Shown: piece after piece, positions 25,869 to 33,518 of the stretch
Numbering within the stretch: the first letter of the stretch is position 1
How the letters are laid out: every line of letters begins with the position of its first letter
From: SIG480 sp045636865
GTDB taxonomy: Bacteria > Bacillota > Clostridia > Oscillospirales > JAAYXM01
DNA: 64,000 bases
Assembly (NCBI GenBank): GCA_045636865.1
Contig: JAZTYJ010000023.1
Span: forward strand, 18,792 to 82,791
Direction of reading: 5' to 3'
The notes under the pieces: model-generated
The model's database searches: none
Seen by the model: the letters and a program-made list of their open reading frames with translations, nothing else
What the model was told of the DNA's origin: nothing
Program-made: the position numbers and the translations under genes

Positions 25869-26444
25869 ATGGAAACAAAAAACATTATGATAGTCGGCGT
25901 CGGAGGACAGGGAAGTCTTCTCGCTTCAAAGCTTCTTGGACGTCTTCTCCTCACAAAGGGTTACGATATAAAGGTATCTGAAGTTCACGGTATGAGTCAG
26001 CGCGGCGGAAGCGTTGTTACATATGTCCGCTATGGTGACAAGGTTTATTCACCGATTATTGACAAGGGTGAAGCTGATTTTATCATTTCGTTTGAGCTTT
26101 TGGAGGCAGCGCGCTGGACGGAGTATCTCAAGAAAGACGGAAAAGTTATTGCAAACATACAGCAGATAAATCCGATGCCGGTCATCACAGGTGTTGCAGA
26201 GTATCCGAGTGAGCTTTCGGAGAAGATGAAAGCGGCAGGAATCGACATCGACGCTTTTGATGCCCTCAAGCTTGCTGTTGAGGCAGGAAGTGCAAAGGCT
26301 GTAAACATCGTTCTTATGGGAAGACTTTCTAACTACTTTGACGCATCTGTTGAAGAATGGATGAAGGCTATTGAAGAAAGCGTTCCTGAAAAGTTCCTTG
26401 AGATGAACAAAAAAGCATTTATTCTCGGCAGAGATGCAAAATAA
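25869..26444 (+). CDS. iorB: Indolepyruvate:ferredoxin oxidoreductase, beta subunit
   Basis: The 191-residue protein is the gamma/beta-type subunit of 2-oxoacid:ferredoxin oxidoreductases, starting with the glycine-rich VGVGGQGSLLASKLLG (about residues 9-24) and containing SEVHGMSQRGGSV (about 37-49), both typical. It starts two bases after iorA and completes the enzyme. Length is usual for the family. Confidence 0.94.
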   Translation: METKNIMIVGVGGQGSLLASKLLGRLLLTKGYDIKVSEVHGMSQRGGSVVTYVRYGDKVYSPIIDKGEADFIISFELLEAARWTEYLKKDGKVIANIQQINPMPVITGVAEYPSELSEKMKAAGIDIDAFDALKLAVEAGSAKAVNIVLMGRLSNYFDASVEEWMKAIEESVPEKFLEMNKKAFILGRDAK

Positions 26445-26456
26445 GGAGATGCAAAA

Positions 26457-27755
26457 ATGAAGAATTACTACCAGCCGGAGATAGAAACCGCATCACGCGA
26501 GCAGATTCGCGCATGGCAGGATGAACGTCTTGTAAAACAGGTGCAGCACGTATGGGACAATGTTCCGTATTATCGCAAGAAGATGGAAGATGCGGGAGTG
26601 TCACCGAGTGATATAAAGGGTGTAGCTGACCTTCATAAGCTTCCGTTTATAACAAAGGCAGATTTGCGCGATGCGTATCCGTACGGTCTTGTCGGAAAAC
26701 CCATTTCCGAGTGTGTCCGCATTCACTCAACATCAGGAACAACCGGAAAAAGAGTTATGGCATTTTACACACAGCACGACGTTGACCTCTGGGAAGACTG
26801 CTGTGCAAGAGCAATTGTTGCAGCAGGCGGAACAAAGGAAGATGTTGTTCACGTCGCTTACGGCTACGGTCTCTTTACGGGTGGTGCAGGTCTCCACGGC
26901 GGATCGCACAAGGTAGGAAGTCTTACGCTTCCGATGTCATCGGGAAACACGGACCGCCAGCTTCAGTTTATGACAGACCTCGGTTCAACCATTCTCTGCT
27001 GTACACCATCTTATGCTGCATATCTTGCAGAGTCAATTAAAGAAAAGGGTCTTAGTGATAAGATTAAACTCAAAGCAGGTATTTTCGGAGCTGAAGCATG
27101 GAGTGAAGAGATGCGCCGCGATATCGAGAAACAGCTCGGAATCCGCGCATACGACATTTACGGTCTTACTGAAATTTCAGGTCCGGGTGTCAGCTTTGAA
27201 TGTGAAGAGCAGATAGGTATGCACATCAACGAAGACCACTTCATCGCGGAAATTATCGACCCGGATACAGGTGAGGTTCTTCCTGAGGGTAGCAAGGGTG
27301 AGCTCGTATTTACCTGCATAACAAAAGAGGCATTTCCGCTTCTTCGCTATCGCACACGCGATATCTGCGTTCTCTCAACAAAACCGTGCTCATGCGGCAG
27401 AACTCATATGAAGATGTCAAAGCCGATGGGAAGAAGTGATGATATGCTCATCATCCGTGGCGTAAACGTATTCCCGTCACAGATTGAAACTGTTCTTATC
27501 GAGCAGGGATATCCGGCAAACTATCAGATTGTTGTTGACCGCGTAAATAATTCTGATACGCTTGAGGTTATGGTAGAGATGAATCAGGAAAACTTCTCGG
27601 ATTCACTCCGCCAGATTACCGATATGGAAAAGAGCCTTGTTTCTGCGCTTAAGGCGATGCTCGGAATTGCGGCAAAGGTAAAGCTTGTCGCTCCGAAGAC
27701 AATCGCACGAAGCGAAGGTAAAGCAGTAAGAATTATTGATAATCGAAAGATTTAA
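26457..27755 (+). CDS. paaK: Phenylacetate-CoA ligase family protein
   Basis: This 432-residue adenylate-forming enzyme has the PaaK-type features: P-loop HSTSGTTGK (about residues 91-99), YGLTEISGPG (about 239-248), RYRTRDI and a C-terminal AMP-binding domain starting DMLIIRGVNVFPSQIE. It should form aryl-acetyl-CoA from phenylacetate-like acids. In many anaerobes a PaaK lies next to IOR. In the breakdown direction the aryl-acetyl-CoA could yield ATP; in the anabolic direction it supplies the substrate for reductive carboxylation. It differs in subfamily from the first ligase of the operon, so the two may serve different acids. Confidence 0.92.
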   Translation: MKNYYQPEIETASREQIRAWQDERLVKQVQHVWDNVPYYRKKMEDAGVSPSDIKGVADLHKLPFITKADLRDAYPYGLVGKPISECVRIHSTSGTTGKRVMAFYTQHDVDLWEDCCARAIVAAGGTKEDVVHVAYGYGLFTGGAGLHGGSHKVGSLTLPMSSGNTDRQLQFMTDLGSTILCCTPSYAAYLAESIKEKGLSDKIKLKAGIFGAEAWSEEMRRDIEKQLGIRAYDIYGLTEISGPGVSFECEEQIGMHINEDHFIAEIIDPDTGEVLPEGSKGELVFTCITKEAFPLLRYRTRDICVLSTKPCSCGRTHMKMSKPMGRSDDMLIIRGVNVFPSQIETVLIEQGYPANYQIVVDRVNNSDTLEVMVEMNQENFSDSLRQITDMEKSLVSALKAMLGIAAKVKLVAPKTIARSEGKAVRIIDNRKI

Positions 27756-27770
27756 GGGAGGATATTTGTT

Positions 27771-28199
27771 ATGATCAATCAGATTTCCGTATTTCTTGAA
27801 AATAAGGCAGGGGAGCTTGCCGAGATCACGAAAATTCTTGCTGAAAACAACGTAAACCTCCGCGCAATTTCAATTGCAGAAACATCAGACTACGGTGTTT
27901 TGCGCATGATTGCGGATGATGCGGAACATGCATCGCGTGTACTTATGAAAAACGGCAACGTTATTTCAATGACACCGGTTTCCGTTATCGAAGTTCCTGA
28001 CCGCCCGGCAGGTCTTTCGGATGTTCTTGGTATTCTCGCAAAAGCAGATATTGACATTGAATATATGTACTCACTCTTTACACAGGAACAGGGAAAGGCA
28101 TATATGGTATTTCGTGTAAGTGATAAGCAGAAGCTTATGAATGAAATCAAAAATAACAAGTTAAAGACTGTCAGCGAAGAAGAACTCGGTCTTAAGTAA
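27771..28199 (+). CDS. Tandem ACT-domain protein
   Basis: The 142-residue protein is two ACT domains in a row (about residues 1-67 and 70-140), beginning INQISVFLENKAGELAEI and containing the second-domain start DRPAGLSDVLGILA. It has no catalytic domain. Stand-alone tandem-ACT proteins of this kind are commonly encoded with PaaK and IOR and probably bind an amino acid, here plausibly an aromatic one, as an allosteric sensor. It is the last gene of the T-box operon and is followed directly by a terminator. The ligand is inferred. Confidence 0.88.
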   Translation: MINQISVFLENKAGELAEITKILAENNVNLRAISIAETSDYGVLRMIADDAEHASRVLMKNGNVISMTPVSVIEVPDRPAGLSDVLGILAKADIDIEYMYSLFTQEQGKAYMVFRVSDKQKLMNEIKNNKLKTVSEEELGLK

Positions 28200-28202
28200 A
28201 AT

Positions 28203-28232
28203 AAAAAACGGTTCCACAAGGAACCGTTTTTT
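28203..28232. terminator. Bidirectional terminator after the ACT gene
   Basis: AAAAAACGGTTCC pairs perfectly with GGAACCGTTTTTT across an ACAA loop. It lies four bases from both flanking stops and can serve the T-box operon (plus) and the glycosyltransferase gene (minus). Confidence 0.92.
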
Positions 28233-28235
28233 ATT

Positions 28236-29351
28236 TTACTCATTCATAAGTTTCTCTGAAAACTCCACAATTTTTTCTGCAGGGTCCGGCTTTGAAACCT
28301 TTGATAGATGAAGACGTATGCTGTCAAGTCTTCCCGGTTCGTTAAACAGGAAATGCATAGCTTCTTCCATTGTAAAAGTTTTGCTGACTGCAATGGCGAG
28401 ACCTCGGTTTAAGAAGAATTCCTGATTTCTGTCTTCCTGACCGGGGATGGGGTTTACGAAAATCATGGGTAGATTCTTTGCAACCGATTCGGAAATGGTG
28501 AGACCTCCCGGTTTTGTAACTATGCAGTCGGAGGCATCCATAAGAAGGTCTACATAATCTATAAAGCCAAACACCTTTACGTTATCTTTTTTTGAAGCTG
28601 TAAGCTTATTGTACAATCTCTTGTTGTTTCCGCAGACGGCAAGAACGGTGCATGAAGAATCAAAATTCATGATGCCGTTGATTGTTTCGGGCATATTGGC
28701 GTACCCCATGCTTCCTGCCATAAGCAGAATAACTTTTGAATCTTCGGGAATTTCGAGGCGTTTTCTTGCTTCTGATTTTTCTGTTTTCTCAAAGAATTTC
28801 TTTTGAATCGGGATGCCGAAGGGGAGAAGTCTCTTTTCGCTTATGGACTTCATTTTAGCACGCGGAGTGAGAAGCTCGCTGGGTATTTCTATAAATTCGA
28901 TATTTGTAACATCCTCCCAGAACGGGTGGATTGTATAATCCGTTACAACGCCTATTGTGGGTATATCGGAAAGCTTATTTCGTCTTTTAAGTTCATTAAT
29001 AACGTGAGCTGCAAAAACGTGCGTGCAGATAATAACGTCGGGGTTGAATTCTTCAATGAATTTCTCAAATCTTATTGAGAGAAGAAAGTTTGCGATGTTG
29101 CGAGGGGCATATTTTGTTGCCGGCTCAGTTTTTGAATCAACGAGCTCATAAAGTGCACGGTAAGCATTTGGAGCATGTTTCATCGAAAGGAGATAGCCTT
29201 TGTTGATTGCATCCGAAAAATTCTTATCAAGCTGTTTGTAGACATCAATTATTTTAACGGTTGCACCGCGCTTTTTGAAGGTTTCTGCGATGCTGTTTGC
29301 GGCGGCGTGATGTCCGTGACCTGTTGTTATACTGAGTATCATAGCTTTCAT
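28236..29351 (-). CDS. MGDG synthase/UgtP-like glycosyltransferase
   Basis: The 371-residue protein has the N-terminal MGDG-synthase domain, starting ILSITTGHGHHAAANSI (about residues 4-20), and a GT28-like C-terminal half with GSMGYANMPETINGI (about 213-227) and the nucleotide-sugar motif TKPGGLTISES (about 275-285). Relatives add sugar to diacylglycerol (UgtP in Bacillus makes the glycolipid anchor of lipoteichoic acid). The sugar donor and product here are inferred. It stands alone behind its own promoter, convergent with the T-box operon. Confidence 0.88.
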   Translation of the reverse strand: MKAMILSITTGHGHHAAANSIAETFKKRGATVKIIDVYKQLDKNFSDAINKGYLLSMKHAPNAYRALYELVDSKTEPATKYAPRNIANFLLSIRFEKFIEEFNPDVIICTHVFAAHVINELKRRNKLSDIPTIGVVTDYTIHPFWEDVTNIEFIEIPSELLTPRAKMKSISEKRLLPFGIPIQKKFFEKTEKSEARKRLEIPEDSKVILLMAGSMGYANMPETINGIMNFDSSCTVLAVCGNNKRLYNKLTASKKDNVKVFGFIDYVDLLMDASDCIVTKPGGLTISESVAKNLPMIFVNPIPGQEDRNQEFFLNRGLAIAVSKTFTMEEAMHFLFNEPGRLDSIRLHLSKVSKPDPAEKIVEFSEKLMNE

Positions 29352-29385
29352 AAGTTTGTCCGTCCTTAAAATGTAGGATGATACT

Positions 29386-29414
29386 ATAATAATACTTTTT
29401 TAAAAAGAATTCAA
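29386..29414 (-). promoter_or_regulatory. Putative promoter of the glycosyltransferase gene
   Basis: On the minus strand TTGAAT (29414-29409), a 17-base spacer and TATTAT (29391-29386) lie 35 bases before the start codon, immediately after the end of spoVG. Confidence 0.6.
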
Positions 29415-29417
29415 TCT

Positions 29418-29690
29418 CTAACTTTCAAAGTCGCCCTGCACATACCGTTCATACTCCGAGAGCACGGCATCTTCGATTTTCTTACGCAGTGTATGTTTTG
29501 TGGGGTGTACTATGTCGCTGAATCCGCCGTTTGGAAGACGTCTTGACGGCATCGCAAGAAAAATCTTGTCATAACCCGATATAACTTTTATATCGTGAAT
29601 AACAAGCTCGTCATCGAGTGTAACAGAAACAATTGCGCGCATTTTTGATTCGTCTGTAAGTCTTCTGATTTTGATGTCGGTTATTTCCAT
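29418..29690 (-). CDS. spoVG: SpoVG-type RNA/DNA-binding regulator
   Basis: The 90-residue protein matches SpoVG end to end, with ITDIKIRRL at the N-terminus, the core KIFLAMPSRRLPNGGFSDIV (about residues 43-62) and a helical C-terminus. SpoVG is a small site-specific nucleic-acid-binding protein that affects cell division during sporulation in Bacillus and other traits elsewhere. It is divergent from murC. It has AAGGAG nine bases upstream of the ATG. Confidence 0.95.
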   Translation of the reverse strand: MEITDIKIRRLTDESKMRAIVSVTLDDELVIHDIKVISGYDKIFLAMPSRRLPNGGFSDIVHPTKHTLRKKIEDAVLSEYERYVQGDFES

Positions 29691-29723
29691 TTTGAATTCT
29701 CCTTACACATTGTTGTTTTTTAC

Positions 29724-29752
29724 TGGACTTTTTTTGAAAAAAATAATATAAT
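29724..29752 (+). promoter_or_regulatory. Putative sigma-A promoter of murC
   Basis: TGGACT (29724-29729), a 17-base spacer and a consensus TATAAT (29747-29752) lie 69 bases before the murC start. The -35 box is imperfect (four of six bases). Confidence 0.6.
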
Positions 29753-29820
29753 ATAGTTTAACCGAAGTATAATTAAAATACACATATTTTTTAACTTTCT
29801 TTTGATTGGAGATTTGATTT

Positions 29821-31197
29821 ATGCAGGATGAGAGAAAGGCTCTTTTGTCCGGTAACGGAAAGATTGTTCATTTTGTAGGTATCGGCGGAGTTTCTATGAG
29901 TGCGCTTGCGAAAACACTTGCATCGCGAGGTGTCTTGGTTCAGGGCTCTGATATGAATGCCGGAGTATATGCAGAACGTTTGCGCTCGCTCGGAATTAAG
30001 GTCTTCAAGGGGCATAAAGAAGAGAATATCGACGGTGCGGATGTTATTATCCGCACGTCCGCCGTGCACGATGACAACCCCGAAATTATAAGAGCACGAA
30101 ATCTTGGTCTTCCGATTCTCGAAAGAGCAGAAGCGTGGGGAATTCTCATGGAAGAATTTCCTGAAGTGGTCTGCGTCTCCGGAACACACGGAAAAACATC
30201 AACAACAGCGATGATCACCTGTGTTGCGCTTGCGGCAGACCGTGATCCGGAAGTTATGATAGGCGCTGATATGCGTGAAATCGGCGGCGTTGTCAGAATT
30301 GCTGACGGTGATCTTTTTATTGGTGAATCGTGTGAATACTGCAATTCATTTCACAATTTCTATCCGACGGTTGCTGTTGTCTTAAATATTGAGGAGGACC
30401 ACCTTGATTTTTTCAAAGACCTCGATGATATAAAAAATTCGTTTGCGAAGTTTATGTGCAACACAAAAGACGGTGGTGTCATTATCGCAAACGGTGATGA
30501 TAAAAACGTTCTTGATGCGTTATCCCGTGCAGGAAAGAGTGCCATGACATTCGGTTTTTCGGACGGATGTAATGTCAGAGCAGAAAACGTAGTTTATAAC
30601 GACGGTTTTCCGACTTTTGATATTCTTTACAATGGTGAAGCGTTCTGCACCGTAAGGCTCTCTGTTATTGGTGAGCATAACATAAAAAATGCACTTGCGG
30701 CTACGTGCGCGGGAATCCGTCTCGGTATAGATCCGGCGCTGATTTCGCGGGCTCTCTCTGAATTTACGGGTGTTGGAAGGCGCATGGAGTACAAAGGCGA
30801 GTTTCGTGGTGCGAAGGTGTATGACGACTATGCTCATCATCCGAGTGAAATTGAAACAACTCTCCGTGCGGTCAAACGCGCAAATTCGGGGGAGATAGTC
30901 TGTGTTTTCCAGCCGCACACATACACTCGCACAGAGGCGCTGAAAGATGATTTTGCAAAAGCGCTTTCTCTTGCAGACAGAGTCATCCTCGCGGATATCT
31001 TTGCGGCAAGAGAGAAGAATGTAAACGGTATAGATTCGTCTTTGATTTCGGATAAAATTCCCAATGCAAAGTATATAAAGTCGTTTGATGAAATAGTTTC
31101 TTATCTTAAAAACTCGGTTTCAGAAAATGATTTTGTGCTGACTATGGGTGCAGGAGATATTTACAGAGTCGGAGAAAGACTTTGTGAGATAAAGTAA
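29821..31197 (+). CDS. murC: UDP-N-acetylmuramate-L-alanine ligase
   Basis: MurC adds L-alanine to UDP-N-acetylmuramic acid, the first peptide step of peptidoglycan synthesis. The 458-residue protein has the N-terminal Rossmann motif GIGGVSMSALA (about residues 20-30), the ATP-binding GTHGKTSTTAM (about 121-131), and the substrate motifs RRMEYKGEF and YDDYAHHPSEI. GGAG lies a few bases before the ATG. A CPBP protease gene follows 14 bases later. Confidence 0.97.
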   Translation: MQDERKALLSGNGKIVHFVGIGGVSMSALAKTLASRGVLVQGSDMNAGVYAERLRSLGIKVFKGHKEENIDGADVIIRTSAVHDDNPEIIRARNLGLPILERAEAWGILMEEFPEVVCVSGTHGKTSTTAMITCVALAADRDPEVMIGADMREIGGVVRIADGDLFIGESCEYCNSFHNFYPTVAVVLNIEEDHLDFFKDLDDIKNSFAKFMCNTKDGGVIIANGDDKNVLDALSRAGKSAMTFGFSDGCNVRAENVVYNDGFPTFDILYNGEAFCTVRLSVIGEHNIKNALAATCAGIRLGIDPALISRALSEFTGVGRRMEYKGEFRGAKVYDDYAHHPSEIETTLRAVKRANSGEIVCVFQPHTYTRTEALKDDFAKALSLADRVILADIFAAREKNVNGIDSSLISDKIPNAKYIKSFDEIVSYLKNSVSENDFVLTMGAGDIYRVGERLCEIK

Positions 31198-31211
31198 GTG
31201 GGTGAAAATAC

Positions 31212-31997
31212 TTGAAGGAAAGGGCAATAAGATTTCTTTATGCGATAGATTGCTATCTGCTTTATGTTTTGTCGTCTGTTGCGGCATCACTAGGTGTTGT
31301 GGCGTATTACAGTATATCCGCAGCGCGCGACATAGGAAATACGGGAACAGAGCTTGATGTTACGGCGTTTTCTGAGTATATCTCGGAAGTGCTTTCGGGT
31401 AAGTCGTCGCTTGTTCTTCTTGTGTCATACATAATAGTTATTATGTCGCTTCTGATTGTCTTTGCGATTCGCAGAAAGAGCTTATCCTCATACACAGGAG
31501 TGTCATACTGCAGGTTTGTAAGCCTGTTTGCATCGGTCTGTCTTGGCATCGCACTGAATTTTCTTGCATCGTTCTTTTCTTCCGCACAATCGGCAGAGGA
31601 AAGTGTCGTTTCAACAGTCCTTATTCTTTGCATAATTATCGGTCCGTTTGTTGAGGAAATTATGTTCCGCGGCGTATTGCTCAAGATGTTTGCATCAAGT
31701 GTCGGGGTGGTATTTTCGGTCATTATAACATCTCTTTTGTTCGCGTTTTCACACGGAGATATAGTGCAAATCGCCTATACGTTTGTTCTCGGCCTTATTC
31801 TCGGAATAGTCAGATATAAGAGCACAAGTCTCTGGAGTCCGCTTGCTCTGCATATGTCATTTAACGTTACAGGGGCGATAGCGGCTTTCTGTAATCTCAG
31901 ATTTGATGGCGTAGATGCCATAATAATTTCGTTTGCGGCACTTCTGTTTTTCTTCATCGCCTGCACAGGCGGAAGAAAGGCTCGTAAGAGTGCATAG
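31212..31997 (+). CDS. CPBP family intramembrane metalloprotease
   Basis: The 261-residue membrane protein has about seven hydrophobic segments and the three motifs of the CPBP/Abi (CAAX-like) family: EEIMFRG (about residues 147-153), a histidine in FAFSHGD (about 176-182) and HMSFN (about 215-219). These residues are expected to form an intramembrane active site. Bacterial members act in signalling, bacteriocin immunity or unknown roles; nothing nearby decides this. The start is a TTG at 31212 with a weak ribosome site (GTGGGTG), so expression may be low and coupled to murC. Confidence 0.85.
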   Translation: MKERAIRFLYAIDCYLLYVLSSVAASLGVVAYYSISAARDIGNTGTELDVTAFSEYISEVLSGKSSLVLLVSYIIVIMSLLIVFAIRRKSLSSYTGVSYCRFVSLFASVCLGIALNFLASFFSSAQSAEESVVSTVLILCIIIGPFVEEIMFRGVLLKMFASSVGVVFSVIITSLLFAFSHGDIVQIAYTFVLGLILGIVRYKSTSLWSPLALHMSFNVTGAIAAFCNLRFDGVDAIIISFAALLFFFIACTGGRKARKSA

Positions 31998-32070
31998 AAA
32001 AAACATTTTTAAGGTTCGTTATTTTGTTAAAAATTTAGTGTCAAAACTTCCCGAAAACCGCCGTTTTACC

Positions 32071-32099
32071 TTGACATAGAATTGGTCGCGTGATATAAT
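32071..32099 (+). promoter_or_regulatory. Consensus sigma-A promoter of the purine operon
   Basis: TTGACA (32071-32076), a 17-base spacer and TATAAT (32094-32099) are both perfect. The transcript would start near 32106, just before the ZTP riboswitch. Confidence 0.92.
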
Positions 32100-32114
32100 T
32101 TATTATGTGATTAT

Positions 32115-32250
32115 TTGTGTGTTTTCTGTAACTGACGGATTTTGTGGAGCACCACGTGAAGCAGAAAACATTAAGAGGGGAAATACCCCGTTTTGCCGAC
32201 CGTCTGGGCACATTTAACTCCTCGCTTGAGTTAAGTGCGCCCTTTTTTTA
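32115..32250 (+). promoter_or_regulatory. ZTP (pfl motif) riboswitch with terminator
   Basis: The RNA has P1 formed by GTTTTCTG (32121-32128) and CAGAAAAC (32162-32169), the conserved GTAACTGACGG strand, a GTGG-agca-CCAC hairpin, and the 3' conserved block GCCGACCGTCTGGGCA (32195-32210). The last bases of that block open the terminator stem GGGCACATTTAACTC paired with GAGTTAAGTGCGCCC, followed by TTTTTTT (32243-32249). This is the pfl/ZTP riboswitch, which senses ZMP and ZTP, purine intermediates that accumulate when 10-formyl-folate is short. Ligand binding would block the terminator and switch on the operon. Confidence 0.92.
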
Positions 32251-32279
32251 TTGCATTGAAAACAAGGAGGTATGATACC

Positions 32280-32774
32280 ATGAAAAAAGTAGGAATCGTT
32301 ATGGGCAGCGACAGCGATTTGCCCATAATAAAGAAAGCGACGGATATGCTCGCTTCTCTCGAAATTCCGTTTGAAGTCCATATTTATTCGGCACATCGCA
32401 CGCCCGAAGAAGCCAGAGCCTTTGCACTCTCTGCAAGAGAAAACGGTTTTGGTGCAATCATTGCCGCGGCGGGTATGGCGGCACACCTTGCGGGTGCAAT
32501 TGCCGCAAACACAACTCTTCCCGTTATCGGCATTCCGTGCAAGTCGTCAAATCTCGACGGTATGGATGCGCTTCTTTCAACCGTTCAGATGCCGACAGGT
32601 ATCCCGGTTGCAACGGTTGCGATAAACGGCGGCGGAAACGCAGCTCTTTTGGCTGCGCAGATTATAGCAGTTGAAGATAAAGACCTTGCCGGGCGCCTTG
32701 ATGCAAAAAGAAAAAAAGATGCGGCGGCAGTTCTTGAAAAAGACAAAAAAGTAGCAGAAGAATTAAACAAATAA
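32280..32774 (+). CDS. purE: N5-carboxyaminoimidazole ribonucleotide mutase
   Basis: PurE makes 4-carboxy-5-aminoimidazole ribonucleotide. The 164-residue protein begins KKVGIVMGSDSDLPII and has SAHRTPEEA (about residues 38-46), AAAGMAAHLAGAIA and a long VQMPTGIPVATVAI block. The ATG at 32280 has AAGGAGG nine bases upstream; an in-frame reading from 32235 would include the riboswitch terminator and is rejected. No purK lies in this operon, so the N5-carboxylation step is either encoded elsewhere or bypassed. Confidence 0.95.
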   Translation: MKKVGIVMGSDSDLPIIKKATDMLASLEIPFEVHIYSAHRTPEEARAFALSARENGFGAIIAAAGMAAHLAGAIAANTTLPVIGIPCKSSNLDGMDALLSTVQMPTGIPVATVAINGGGNAALLAAQIIAVEDKDLAGRLDAKRKKDAAAVLEKDKKVAEELNK

Positions 32775-32791
32775 TTTAGGAGGATATAAAA

Positions 32792-33499
32792 ATGGAAAAG
32801 AAAGAAATGCTTTACGAAGGAAAGGCAAAAAGAGTTTACGCAACAGAAAACCCCGAGGTTTTGCTCGTTGACTACAAAGACGATGCAACAGCTTTCAACG
32901 GCCTTAAGAAGGGTACTATATCAGGTAAAGGCGCAATCAATAACAGAGTTACAAACTTCATGATGCAGCTTCTTGAAAAAGAGGGCGTGCCGACTCATTT
33001 TGTAGAAGAACTTTCAGAGCGTGAAACACTTGTAAAGAAGGTTTCTATCGTTCCTCTTGAAGTTATCATCAGAAACATTTCTGCAGGCTCATTTGCAAAG
33101 CGTTACGGTGTTGACGAAGGTATCGTTTTTGCTGAACCGACAATCGAATTCTCATACAAGAACGACGACCTCGGCGATCCGCTTATCAACGAGTATCACG
33201 CGCTCGCTCTCGGAGTTGCAACAAAAGAAGAAATAGAGACTATCAAGTCTATGGCTTTCAAGGTTAACGAAGTTATGAAGGCATTCTTCAAGAAGCTCAA
33301 TGTTGACCTTGTTGACTTCAAACTTGAGTTTGGTAAGGTGGCAGACGGTTCAATCGTCCTTGCTGACGAAATTTCACCTGACACTTGCCGTTTCTGGGAC
33401 AGCACAACTCACGAAAAGCTTGATAAGGACCGTTTCCGCCGTGATCTCGGAAACGTTGAAGATGCATACCAGGAAATGATGAAGAGAATTCTCGGCTAA
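32792..33499 (+). CDS. purC: Phosphoribosylaminoimidazole-succinocarboxamide synthase
   Basis: PurC (SAICAR synthetase) ligates aspartate to CAIR with ATP. The 235-residue protein has YEGKAKRVY (about residues 8-16), the FNGLKKGTISGKGAINNR loop, VVPLEVIIRN-like VPLEVIIRNISAGSF (about 90-104) and the metal-binding LADEISPDTCRFWD (about 189-202). Length and motifs are standard. It has GGAGG upstream and lies 17 bases after purE. Confidence 0.97.
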   Translation: MEKKEMLYEGKAKRVYATENPEVLLVDYKDDATAFNGLKKGTISGKGAINNRVTNFMMQLLEKEGVPTHFVEELSERETLVKKVSIVPLEVIIRNISAGSFAKRYGVDEGIVFAEPTIEFSYKNDDLGDPLINEYHALALGVATKEEIETIKSMAFKVNEVMKAFFKKLNVDLVDFKLEFGKVADGSIVLADEISPDTCRFWDSTTHEKLDKDRFRRDLGNVEDAYQEMMKRILG

Positions 33500-33518
33500 G
33501 TAACAGGGAGGAACAAAA

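Noticed and set aside
32115..32250. Guanine/adenine or THF riboswitch before purE
   Set aside because: Neither the purine riboswitch loop pair nor the THF core was found, whereas the pfl/ZTP conserved strands and P1 stem match.
32235..32279. Upstream ATG for purE
   Set aside because: It lies in the riboswitch terminator arm; the ATG at 32280 has AAGGAGG at the right distance.
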